In this document: in pieces, positions 1 through 9,956 of the stretch
Layout: each line of letters opens with the position of its first letter
Numbering within the stretch: position 1 is the stretch's first letter
Assembly (NCBI GenBank): GCA_002102555.1
Contig: MCFL01000261.1
Coordinates: 1-34,037 of the forward strand
Length of the DNA stretch: 34,037 nt
Direction: 5' to 3'
DNA from: Catenaria anguillulae PL171
Lineage: Eukaryota > Blastocladiomycota > Blastocladiomycetes > Blastocladiales > Catenariaceae
Notes under the pieces: model-generated
Database searches by the model: none
What the model saw: the letters and a program-made list of their open reading frames with translations, nothing else
What the model was told of the DNA's origin: nothing
Translations under genes and position numbers: made by a program

Positions 1-853
1 CAACCAGTACGGTCGGCTCCACGGAAAACTATGCCGACGACTCGGACACGGACGAGACCAACAAGCGCAAGTCTGCGCGTGCGCGCAAGGCGTCGTCGGC
101 TCGCAAGGAGGATGTCCCGCCATTTCCACCACGGGCTCCGCAGCCGTGAACAAGAAGAATGGCGGAAAGAGTGTCAAGATCCCTGGCCAGCGCGGTGACC
201 AGCAAAAGGCGGTCGTGTCACTCGATGAGTTGAGGGCAGGGCAAAGAACAAGCAAGCTGCGGCCGTCGAGAGCCCCGCGAGTCCGAAATCGGCCAAGGTA
301 TGTCATCCACCCGAGCGCGAACTTAAGCACGTGTCTCATCCCATTATTTGTTTGTTGACATAGCTCTCGCCGCTGGACGACAACGAGCACAACCTCGCGA
401 GCCGCAACCGGTCGCGCTCGGCGTCGACCAACCGCAGCTCGGACGAGGGCCAGTCGCGTCGTGAACGGTATGTCTTTCCATTCTCTCTCCTTCCCCACTC
501 TGCTCACATTTTTGTTTCACTCATTCAACCTGTGGTTGCTTTTGTTTTACATGTTTAGTGATGCTGTTGATCGCGCTACCTTGCTGAAATCCGAACTCGC
601 CCGCTCCGACATGGAACGCCTGGCTCTGATTCGCGCCGAGCGCGAAGCAGCCGCAGCTCGTCGTCAAGCAGAAAAGGAGGCCAAGGCTGCAAAGATGGCG
701 GCTGCCGCTGCCTCGGCTGGGTCGGCAAAGGTAGGCAAAGGCGGCGCAAAGACCAAGGTTGCACCTGCGCCGGTGGATCAGACAAAGTCAGCAGCAGTTG
801 TGCCGCAGGCGGCGGCGGGTGGCAAGAAGGATAAGAGGACTGCGGGCAAGTAA
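1..853 (+). CDS. PP28/PDAP1-like casein-kinase-substrate phosphoprotein, 3' part
   Basis: The gene is cut by the left edge. Three exon blocks are visible: 1-297, 364-467 and 559-853, with introns 298-363 (66 bp) and 468-558 (91 bp), both gtatgt...tag. The last two exons join in frame to give SRRERDAVDRA, then an SELARSDMERLALIRAER stretch, then a Lys/Ala-rich tail. This resembles the C-terminal part of the PP28 family (PF10252), whose members carry SRREREE..., a DLARLAIIRKQRE core and a charged coiled tail. Family members are small acidic/basic phosphoproteins of poorly defined role; human PDAP1 binds PDGF. The first block does not read in one frame: the frame changes near 110-145 and again near 220-232, each time as if one base were missing. 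The upstream residues are Ser/Lys/Arg-rich and probably disordered. The family call is from memory of the motif and moderate; the exon structure of the last two exons is firm. Confidence 0.55.
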
Positions 854-1155
854 GGACGGAGATTCGGTTGCATGGCTCCCGGCTTTATTCTTGCCGGGTT
901 CCCTCGTTGCACATACAATGACAATGATTCGGATTCTGGTTTATTGTTTGCGTTTCTTGCCCTCTTGGCTGTACAAACATCATTGTCATTTGCTCGTTTC
1001 TGGACTGAATCTGCGCTGTCGCTTTGTGAAGTGTTAACAAATAGCTTGCCGGTAAAGTACCGAAGAGACTGGGAGCAATGTAACCGCCATGTAAATACCT
1101 CATACCAATTCTTATCCTATCCGCCGTGCCACCATACCATCGACGGAGCACGACG
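854..1155. other. Intergenic region between PP28-like gene and LIG4
   Basis: About 300 bp that must hold the 3' UTR of the upstream gene and the promoter and 5' leader of DNA ligase IV. The leader just before the ligase start is C-rich (ccgccgtgccaccataccatcg). No TATA box, RNA gene or conserved reading frame is evident. Confidence 0.6.
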
Positions 1156-4100
1156 ATGGCCAACCCACTCTACTTTTCGCAATTTGTCAAGTTCCTCGAT
1201 GCTCTGTGCACGGAAAAGCACCCCGAGAACAAGCGCAAGTACTGCCGCAAGCTGCTTGACTACCTGCGTGCCCGCAACAATGTCGAAGAGATCTTTGTGG
1301 TGCTGCGCATGCTGCTCCCGCTACAAGACCGGACACGCGGGTCCTACAAGATGAAGGAGCTCGCCCTGGCCAAATCCATTGCGGCGGCGCTTTCACTCGA
1401 CCCGAAATCCGACCAGGCACAGCACTTGCAAAACTACCGCCAGCCCCGGGCCGGGTTTGCCTCGCACGGCGATTTCTCCGAGGTGGCGCTGGACGTGTTG
1501 CGCAATCGATCCACCGTCACGCGTGCCGTGGGCGACATGGGGCCGACCATGGCCGACGTGGACGCCAAGCTTGATGCCATGGTTGCCGCGCAGGACATGA
1601 AGGAAAAGGACGCCATCATGCACTGGTTCATCAAGCGCTTGTTGCCGCTCGAGCTCAAGTGGCTGCTGCGCATCATTTGCAAGGACCTCAAGCTGGGCGT
1701 CTCGGAGCGCACCGTGCTCGGCGAATGGCACCCGAACGCCTACCGGCTGTGGACCACGAGTTCCGACTTGCGCGGCATTGCGGCGCTCACGGACCAAGCC
1801 CAGGTCTTGGGCGAGGATCAGATTCAAGTGCAGATCATGGTGCCTTTCAAGCCCATGCTGGGTTACAAGGCAGACAAGTTCAACCTCCTGCCCGGGTATC
1901 TCAAGTCGTTTGGCAAGCCGTTTTACGTCCAGGAAAAGATTGACGGCGAACGCATTTTGATCCACTACCAGCGCGGCCAGTTTCGCTTCTATTCCCGCAA
2001 ATCCATCGAGTGGACCGAGTACGGCCGCGACTTTGACTCTGGGTCGTGGACCCGGCACCTGGGCGGCCCATTTTGGATCGACCAGCCGGGCATGGACATC
2101 ATCGAAGAGTTTATTCTTGATGGCGAAATGGTAGCCGTGGATTCGCGCACAGGCGAGGTGCTTCCGTTTGGCACATTGCGGTCTGCGCAAGTCGGGACCG
2201 TGGATCCCGCCGACGTGTCCCTCGGTGCGCTCGCGACGCATCCGCGCTTCTTTGCGTTCGACTTGCTGTACCTCAACGGCACGCCCATGGGCCGCGTCAT
2301 GCTGCGTGACAGGTACGCAAAACTCGTGCAGCTGTTTCGGCGTGTGCCTGGGTGGTTTGAGATCTTGGGCATTCGCAAGTGCTCGACGCCCGCGGAAATC
2401 GTGACCGAGTTGCAAGAGATTTACTTCAAGATGGGTGAGGGCGTGGTTGTCAAAGACCCAGACTCGATCTATGTCCCCGGCGAGCGCCCGCGCGCATGGC
2501 TCAAGGTCAAGATGGATTACGAAACGGAGCTGCTGGAAACCATGGACCTAGTGGTGATTGGCGCGTGTTGGGGCGAGGGCCGGCGTGGCAAAATGTTTTC
2601 GCATTTCTTGGTTGGGCTGCGCGACCCGTCGCCCGATGGCGACCCGGAAAAGGACGAGTGGGTCAGCTTTGCACGTGTGGGGTCCGGTTACTCGCGAATG
2701 CAGCTCGAGGAGTTGCATGGCAAGCTCAACGATTTCACGCTCGAGTACAATCCCACAAAGTTACCCACTTGGCTCAGGCACATTACGTCGGCGTCGCGCA
2801 CGCGGCCAGATGTCTTGATTCATCCTCGGCATTCCGTTGTGCTTGAAGTGATTGCGGCCGAGTTGACCCCGTCGACGGATTATGCGGCGGGCGCCACCTT
2901 AAGGTTTCCTCGCGTCAGGGCCATTCGCACCGACAAGGGCGTGGACGATGCGGCGAGTATGGCGGATGTGGACCGCATTTGGGAAAAGACGCAGGGCAGG
3001 TTGGTCAAGCCGCCGACAGAGGATCTGTTTGATGCCAAGCGTGTCCGGGCAAGCGGCAAGGGTGCGGCTGCAAGGCGTGGGGCTGCGAGGAAGGTCGTTT
3101 CGGGATTTGTGGGGATGGCAGAACATGCGGCGGCCGCTCAATCGTCATCGATTCGAACAGATGGCCAAGCATCTGGGTTGTCGGCAAAGTCGAGGCGCCA
3201 AGCAAAGCGCGTGTTCCACGGCCGTACGTTCTTGATTGTCGGGCAGCCGCGCCCCGCCAACCGAGTTCTCGGCCTTGTTGTCAAACCCGCCTCCGGTGCG
3301 GTCGCCTCGTCATCTTCTGACCCGGCCGATCCGACCACAGCCGAGGGCTTGCACCACCTCGTTTATGAGCACGGCGGCCAATGCATTGCCAAGCTCGGAA
3401 ACAACAGCGAGCTGCCGCTGCACGTTAAAGGCCAGCCCATTGGCATCTTTACCGTGATTGCGGCCGACCCGAAATCGCTCTACCTCAAGTCCATCATCAA
3501 GCTCGGCAAGTATGATGTGCTCGCGTCGTCGCATCTCGTCAATTGTGTGGCTGCCAAGCGGTGGATCACGCCCAAACCCGCCGATTACCTGCACATGACG
3601 CCTGTGACGCGACTCAAGTACCAGGACGCTTTTGATCCATGGGGCGATCATTACTCGGACAAGATTGCGTCACCCGTCGAGTTAAAGCAAGTGTTTGAGC
3701 ACATGGACCGGCTGGCTGTTCAACTTGCCCCGCCGTCCACGTCTGCGCCTCAACAACAAGTGTCCATTCTTGTTCCCTCAAAGCAACTCTTTTCCATGCC
3801 GTTTTCGGGAACCGACCGCGACGATGCGCTCGCGCCGTTTCACGCGCAGACTGTGGGCCACGACAAGGAGCTTGTGCGCGACCGGCGGCTGAAATGGGAG
3901 CAGATGGAGCGAGTGCGCGCGCGGTACTTTAACGATGCGCACATGCCTGGGCGGTGGTTTCAGGGTATGGTTGTTTATCCGCACTGGTACGTGACACCGG
4001 GCAATCCGGAGGGAGCGAGGCGGCGCACACCAGAGATGCAGGTGGCGGTGGCCAGGTTGGTCATGTATGGCGCCGAGGTGACGAGTGATTTGCGGGGCCG

Positions 4101-4421
4101 CAAGGATCAGGTGACGCATTATCTTGTGGAGGGAGCGGCAGCAGATGTCAGGTATGCCATTTTTTCTTTGGACGACGTTTCGCGACACTGCTAACCATGA
4201 AACACCTTTGGATGCATCGCGACAGTAAACTACCGCCCATGAAGCGGATCGTGTCAGTCGAGTGGGTCGCAGCGTGTTGCGAGGAGCACACCATGTTGCC
4301 TGAATGGTGTGCACGGCCGGGTGATGCCCCTCGCATGGTGATGGATCAGGACCAAACCATGGCGGATCCGATGGCGGACGCGGTGGTGGAGACGCAGGTG
4401 CAGGCCATGTTTGGGCGGTGA
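1156..4421 (+). CDS. LIG4: DNA ligase IV (ATP-dependent, non-homologous end joining)
   Basis: Nuclear ATP-dependent ligase that seals double-strand breaks with an XRCC4/Lif1-type partner. Two exons, 1156-4151 and 4226-4421, with a 74-bp intron (gtatgc...cag), code for 1063 residues. The N-terminal DNA-binding domain covers roughly residues 1-235 (KQLAL-type helices, LKLGVSERT). The catalytic motif EKIDGER places the adenylated lysine at about K261. Further nucleotidyltransferase motifs are ILDGEM (~320), FAFDLLYLNG (~375), EGVVVKDP (~427) and AWLKVKMDY (~448). The OB-fold part includes RRGKMFSHFLVG and TLRFPRVRAIR. BRCT1 begins near 690. Between the BRCTs, YQDAFDPWGDHY matches the XRCC4-binding clamp of ligase IV. 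BRCT2 runs to about 1035, and its tryptophan (VSVEWVAACCEE) lies in exon 2. ATG 1156 (cgacgATGgcc) is preferred; the frame is open further upstream only from a GTG. Length is somewhat above the ~910 of animal LIG4, because of a basic linker (~620-690) and loops. Confidence 0.95.
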
Positions 4422-4668
4422 GTTGGTGCATTCTTTGTTGTGTGTCGACAAGTTTGTGTTGTATTTATTTAAAGAATGATATGTATCCATACCGGAGACT
4501 GTTCATGTAAGCATGAATGCTTGCAACTGGATGGGGAGGGTAGGACCACAATACGCGGCATGGGGAATGACAAGGGGCGAGCACGACTCAACTGGGAAAT
4601 GCAGGGAATGAGGGAACAAGGGTACCGCGCAACATAAATAGGCAACATTCACGACCATTCATGCAAAA
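4422..4668. other. Convergent intergenic region between LIG4 and chitinase
   Basis: A 247-bp tail-to-tail spacer. It holds an AT-rich patch (gtatttatttaaagaatg, about 4459-4476) that could serve 3'-end formation on either strand. Nothing else is seen. Confidence 0.5.
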
Positions 4669-5875
4669 TCAATGAGCAATGTTCAACGCCTTGGCCGCGG
4701 CACCAGTCAACACGGCCCTGCGATCCTGCGACAGCTCCCACAAAAACACGCCACTCAACCCAAGCTGCTCCACACTGGCCTTTGCCTTTTTCATGATGGA
4801 CTCTTCCGACTCTGCTGTGACCCACACTTGAGTGTTTGGGTTGAACACGACGGGTGTCATGGCTTGCGGATCCATTTGCCACGAGTACCCGTGGGCCTGG
4901 GTGTAGTTGGCGGCCAAATCATCGTAATCCACAATGCCCTTTGCATGCGTGCCCGGCGCGGGAGCTTCCTTGTTGATGGGCGCACCCACATTGCCCGAAC
5001 ACACGCCGCCAAACGAGCGGCCGGCCAGCGGCAAGCCGGCAAGCAGTTTGGCCGCAGGCACGCCGCGCGCCGTGTACCCGCGGACCGCAGACTCGATGCA
5101 CGAGAAGGGCGCGTGATGGGCCGTGGTCTTTGACCAGGCGCCCGCTGCGTCATACGTCATGAGCAGCAAGTGGTCGCAAGCGTGGCCGAGCCCAGGAAGG
5201 TCCAGGTTCTTGTACAGCCACTCGGCGTGCGCAGTGCAGGCAGAGAGGATGTAGTGCTGGTTGTTGCGCCGGGCACCAAGTTGGTCGAGCGATTGGCGGA
5301 GGGTTTGAGCGAGCAGGGTAAAGTTTTTGCCGTCGTCCGGGTGGCGGTGGTTTTCGGGAAGGCCACCTGAAAGCACACCAGGGAGTACGTGTGGATGGAT
5401 CATTTAGAAACTGGGATTCAGGAAATACAAGATGTAGGTCATATGTACCTTCACCGGGAAACTCCCAGTCGAGATCACACCCTTGGAAGCCATATTGATC
5501 AATAAACTGGACGACTGAGTCAGCAAACTTTTGCCTGGCCTCTGGTGTCCTGGCGACGAGCGAAAACTCCTTGGAAAAGGTCCAACCACCAATGGAGATG
5601 AGCGACTTGAAGTTTCTGTTGCGCTGGCGCAGCGGCGAGTCTGGGTGGTTGAGCACGGCGTAGGCGCCCAAGAGGGTGGTGCCGTTGGGTGCCGTGTAGG
5701 GCTTTTGCGCATCGGCCCAAAGGTCGCCGGGGACAATGACACCGTTTTGGATGTTGGCAAAGGCGTAAGCGACGTGGGTCAGCTTTTCGACGGGGATGTC
5801 GAGAGGCGAGTAGTTGCGCGGCCCGTAGACGGTCCAGGAGCAGTAGTAGCCGAGGTTGATGGGTTGGTGGACCAT
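4669..5875 (-). CDS. GH18 chitinase, catalytic copy
   Basis: Glycoside hydrolase family 18 enzyme, expected to cleave beta-1,4 bonds in chitin. Exons 5875-5450 region (to 5449) and 5366-4669 are separated by an 82-bp intron (gtacat...cag) at 5367-5448, giving 374 residues. The start LGYYCSWTVYGPRNYSP with KLTHVAYAFANI is the first strand of the GH18 barrel. LISIGGWTFS is the second conserved motif. The catalytic signature reads QGCDLDWEFPG, with D134, D136 and the proton donor E138; the first Asp of DxxDxDxE is Gln here. LLLMTYDAAGAWS supplies the catalytic Tyr, and GVFLWELSQD the C-terminal Trp. ATG 5875 is the only reasonable start in the exon. No signal peptide is visible, so it may be cytosolic, leave by a non-classical route, or have a missed upstream exon. 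It is head to head with the GH18-like gene at 6498. No chitin-binding domain is seen. Confidence 0.9.
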
Positions 5876-6497
5876 GATGGATGACAGATGATTGTCGTGA
5901 ACCGGGTGTTTTGGAGAGGGATGGTGACGATACGATACGATGATTCGGGGACAGGAGCGGGGCGGCGCTTTGCTTTTGTATGGGTATACAGGGTGGCAAG
6001 TATTGCATTCAGTCCAAGTTGGCGCAAAAAATTCTTGAGAATGCAGCCGTTGGCATGGTCGAGTGGTTTCTGTGCACGCGCAAGCGGTTGGCAAGAATCA
6101 TGACCCAAGCAGTTTTTGCACGACCAACACGTTGGCGCTGCCCAACGCACGCGGGAAAATGCCCATGCCGGTACGTAGATTGGTGGCTCGGCTCGGCCTT
6201 GTCCATTTGCATTTACTTGAGGGAGAGAGCGTCCACATTAGGGCTCCTCTGTGGCTCTGTCTCGCGGCTGCATGGAAGAATCCTAAGCTTCAGCGCGAGA
6301 CACCGTCGCGACGCGTCGTGGTCGTGGTCGTGGCCATTCAAGTTGACCATCACCAAACGCCTCCCAATCTTGTCACCTTGGCACAAGTTCAAATACCGGG
6401 CCGACACCCTCGCCCTCCACAGCCGCAGCCGACCCCGTCATATCCATCAACATGAACCATTGATCGCACATATTCATACAAGACAGAGCACAGCACC
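5876..6497. promoter_or_regulatory. Shared divergent promoter region of the two GH18 genes
   Basis: The 622 bp between the start codons of the oppositely oriented GH18 genes must contain both promoters. It holds a short tandem cgatacgatacgatg near the chitinase side and a gtcgtggtcgtggtcgtgg repeat near 6318. No TATA box is certain. The bidirectional role is inferred from gene orientation alone. Confidence 0.5.
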
Positions 6498-7965
6498 ATG
6501 ATCTCCACCGCTACCACCGCCAAGCCCGCAGCTGGCACCGTTACCGGCGCCGTCACCCCAGTTGCGGTCGTACGTGGCCGTGTCCTAGCCATTCACATCG
6601 ATCCGCTTCGCTTGCCCACGAGCAACGCTCCCTTGGCCACCTTGCCCATGGCGGATGTAACCCATGTCATTTATGTGCGTGCACCATCATCTTGTATCGG
6701 CCAACGGACCATCACGGACAAAAATGAGCTGATCCTTGCGCATTGGACTCGTCCCTTCATAGGCTGGCGGCATGCTCTCTGCCAACGGTGAGCTTGGTAT
6801 GTAAACAATTTGTTGATGTTGTTTGGGTCCGCTCCCTTTCCCCTGATCCGCTCCGATCTCTGTATAATGTGTTCGTAAACAGACGTTGTGTCCACGGCTG
6901 CCCGTGATCTGCCCACGTTGGCCGACAAGTCGGGCACGTTGCGCCGCCGTAACCCAAACTTTTTGGCAATCTTGTCCATCCCGATCGACTCGTCGCCCGG
7001 TTCGTTTCTTCTTGTCCCCACAGCCCAACGCGGCGGATACCTATCTCTGTTCCTTCCTTTCTGACCTTTGCCGGGCGATTTTATGTCCGATAGAGTGGGT
7101 GAGGGCCATTGATACTCCCGAGGAGCGTGCCTGTTTCGCGTCCTCGGCCATGCTGTGGCTCACTCGCAACAACATGGATGGTTTGGACCTTTCGTATGTC
7201 TGCCCTGCTTATTTGTTTATTGAAGATGGTCTCGTCCGTGCTCTTCCTTACTGTGGTTATAACCTCTACATTTCTAGGCTGCACATGGAAAAGGCCACGC
7301 CCGAGCACCTTGCCAACGTGACCATCCTGGCCACCATCTTGCGCGATGCCCTTGCCGCCTTGACCAACTGGCAAGTGCGCCGCTTGCCCATGCAACTGTC
7401 CATGACAGCCACCGAGGACGTTTTGCTCAACAAGCTCAACCTGATCAAGCTTGCCCCGCTCATTGACGGCCTGTACATCCGCCCCAACGATGTGTCGCAA
7501 GTCAAGCAACTCACGCACCTTGCTCCGGGCGCCTCTGCTGCGCGCCTGGCCGCCGCACTCACCAAGGCGTCGTTGCCGACCAGTCTTGCCACCGCCACGG
7601 TCCCGCTGCTCGCCGCCAAGTTTTCGGGTGCGTCGGGCTCGGCCATGGTCGGCACGCCCACGCCCGCGCCGCCCGCGCTCGTGTACCTGACGGACGCGGC
7701 GTGCAACCCGCGCGCCATTGGCGGGTTGCCCATTTACGACACGCGCGAGGTGGCCGGGATCATGTATCACCCTGGGGCCAAGGGCAAAGACTGGGTGTCC
7801 ATGGAGACGGTCGAGTCGGCCCGTGCAAAGGCCGAGATGCGCGGGGTGGGCGGGTGCATTGTGTGGTTTGGCGAGCAGCTGGTGATTGAAGGTGGAGAGA
7901 GAGGCGAGGTGGAGATTTTGGAGGCGGTCAGGGGTGGGCTCAAGGGAAATGGGTTGGTTGCGTGA
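6498..7965 (+). CDS. GH18-like protein without the catalytic acid (probable chitinase pseudoenzyme)
   Basis: Five exons, 6498-6674, 6763-6796, 6883-6999, 7094-7193 and 7278-7965, join in frame (introns 84-94 bp, GT-AG) to give 371 residues. This nearly equals the neighbouring chitinase (374), with which it shares the fold landmarks in order: MADVTHVIY corresponds to KLTHVAYAF, NPNFLAILSI to NRNFKSLISIGG, DTPEERACFASSAM to RTPEARQKFADSVV, and GGCIVWFGEQ to LSGVFLWELS. The active-site segment reads DGLDLSLH (residues 138-145): the first two Asp remain, but the third Asp is Ser and the proton-donor Glu is His. The catalytic MTYD is also gone (GLYIRPND). Hydrolysis is therefore unlikely; a chitin-binding lectin-like or regulatory role is an inference from known chitinase-like proteins such as YKL-40. 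The reading frame is clean, which argues against a decaying pseudogene. No signal peptide is visible. Confidence 0.8.
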
Positions 7966-9250
7966 CACGGAAAGAATGAGTACCAAGGATACCTTGAAGA
8001 TGTACCAGTTGTTTTGTCGATTCAAGGATACACACGCCAGTTGCATGGTCTACTTTACGCTGCTACAAGCCCGATCTCAAGACCATGTGTCACTGCAGGG
8101 CAACGCCAGCAGGAAGGGTGGGTTGCATGTGTAATGCTATATGCACATGGCTCCACCTGTCTGTCCGAGTCGGTCAGCTCGCTGCTGTGAACGAGCAAAG
8201 CATTTTGCAATGACAGCGGGCTTCAACTTGTCACGGCTATCCGGTTTCCGACGACGTTCCCGAAGCGGTGGGCCGAGCCGCATTGGAGGCTGAGAGACGT
8301 ATACATGGACCATTCTCAATGTCAGATACAAGTCAAGAGCAGTCCCTCTTCGAAACATGGGATATGCATCGAGTAAGCGTAATATTAGCAATCTGCTCAT
8401 CCAAGAGCCACCTACATTGACCATTCCGGCAATCAAATCAAGCTCGCCTTGAATCTGTCAGACCGCCTCCATCTGTGGGAACACTACATTTCCAGCTTGG
8501 AATTGATTGAGGCAACACGGTCCTCTGCCGCTCCAACATCAACTCACCTTCTTCACGTTCTGTCCACATTACCTCGTCGTCGGACCGCTTGGACAGGGGC
8601 TCGACCGCTCACGATCGCGAGTTGACCATGGTTGTGGTATGTGATTCCCATGCCCTCAACGAGTAACCATGAGTCGCGGATGGACTTGTCGTTGGCTTTG
8701 GCGGCGAAGAAGGCAGTGTGGTGACAAGATGATGCCAATCTGCTGGTGGAAGGGGTGGCGAGGGGATGATGGAATGGGAACAACGGGATTGGGGCAGGAG
8801 AAGCAGATGCGGGCCGTTGGAGAAAGGAGCTGCAAGTGGTGATGATGCCCTTAGCCGTGCGTACATAGTCACGTTGTGCGGAGCCGCGAGGCGACGAAGA
8901 AAAGAAAATACGATGATTTGAGCGACCCTGGTGTGGTTGAACGATTGGCGTTTCGGTGTTGGTCAACTAAGAGTGTGACGGGGGCAACAGCAAGTTGATC
9001 AGAAAACCTGAATCATTTTATACATGGGCTGTGATTCTGTATTCAAAACCACTGGAGGCGTGTCGGCAACGGGATGAGGTGGATGAGATCCAATGAGCTA
9101 GAACTTCTTCTCGGCGAGCGGTCAGTCCATAACCCCCTTGCACTCGGTGAGGCAGTACTCGGCACAAGTGGATCGCTTCACGCGTTTCTAACAAGGTACA
9201 TCCATGGAGCGGAGGGCAGAGTCGGGCATTGGGCCGACGGCAAGGGGTGC

Positions 9251-9287
9251 GGCCAGCCGCGGGCCTTTCCAACGCACGCGGCTGGCC
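9251..9287. repeat. Inverted repeat, 11-bp perfect arms
   Basis: The arms ggccagccgcg (9251-9261) and cgcggctggcc (9277-9287) are exact reverse complements around a 15-nt loop, giving a GC-rich hairpin in either strand. It lies in the gene-poor interval. Function unknown. Confidence 0.75.
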
Positions 9288-9390
9288 AGGGAGCGATGAA
9301 TCGATTCCCAAGTCCGCATGTGAATGAACGCAACAGCTGGATCGGCGGCCCATCTACTGTCAACCAAGATCGGCACACAGACTTCACAGG

Positions 9391-9397
9391 TATAAAA
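9391..9397 (+). promoter_or_regulatory. Possible TATA box
   Basis: A tataaaa motif lies about 70 bp before an ATG (near 9465) that opens a short frame (MQDFADCSRPC...). No protein of known family follows, so an active promoter is a guess. Confidence 0.25.
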
Positions 9398-9956
9398 CGG
9401 AAGCTGACCCCCGCCCACCCTTCCTCTCGAACCCTAACGTACCTTTATGGCGCGAAATTGATCATGCAGGATTTCGCGGACTGCAGTCGCCCATGCATCG
9501 CACACTTGAACCGCGCGGGAGATTGTATGTTCTGGCGGCGCCTTGAATGGGCTGCTGGCTATTACAATTTTTGATAAATGCTCAACACCTCGGCCTCTGT
9601 CTTGGCTAAAGCGGGGAGTCGGCTTGCTACATTATGTTTGCCAAGTCTGGACTTCAGACAAAACAACGGCAGGTACGCTTTCCTTGAGTTCTGTTGTTTC
9701 TCCAAGTCTCGTCCACGGCCATGTGCATGTTCGGGAGCGATTTGATCTACCACGCACCGTTGACGCCCAGGCGGGCGCAAGCGATGGAAGGTCGTACCAC
9801 TGCGACGGGCAATATGGAGAGTGTGGGAGCACTCAATGCTGTTTGTTGCACAATCGGAAAGGAGCCATCCCACCGTTATCCTGCAGCCATTGCCTGGCGG
9901 ACCTAGGTCGCTGCAATTCGTGAAATGATACGCGATAAATCCAATTAGGCAACCCA

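Larger units (their letters stand above)
7966..9956. other. Gene-poor interval of 2 kb
   Basis: No frame here gives a recognisable protein. Minus frames at 8137-8436 and 8553-8966 and plus frames at 9074-9574 are open but show no motif and no supported splice partners. Visible structure includes an 11-bp inverted repeat (9251-9287), a TATAAAA box at 9391-9397 on the plus strand, and a short Cys-rich plus-strand frame ending at 9923. The right end must carry the promoter of TBCE. Confidence 0.5.

Noticed and set aside
1393-2415. 340-codon open frame antisense to DNA ligase IV
   Set aside because: It mirrors GC-rich ligase codons, has no motif, and overlaps a firmly identified gene.
9899-9908. 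10-bp palindrome gacctaggtc near the TBCE start
   Set aside because: A single 10-bp palindrome is expected by chance in a window of this size.
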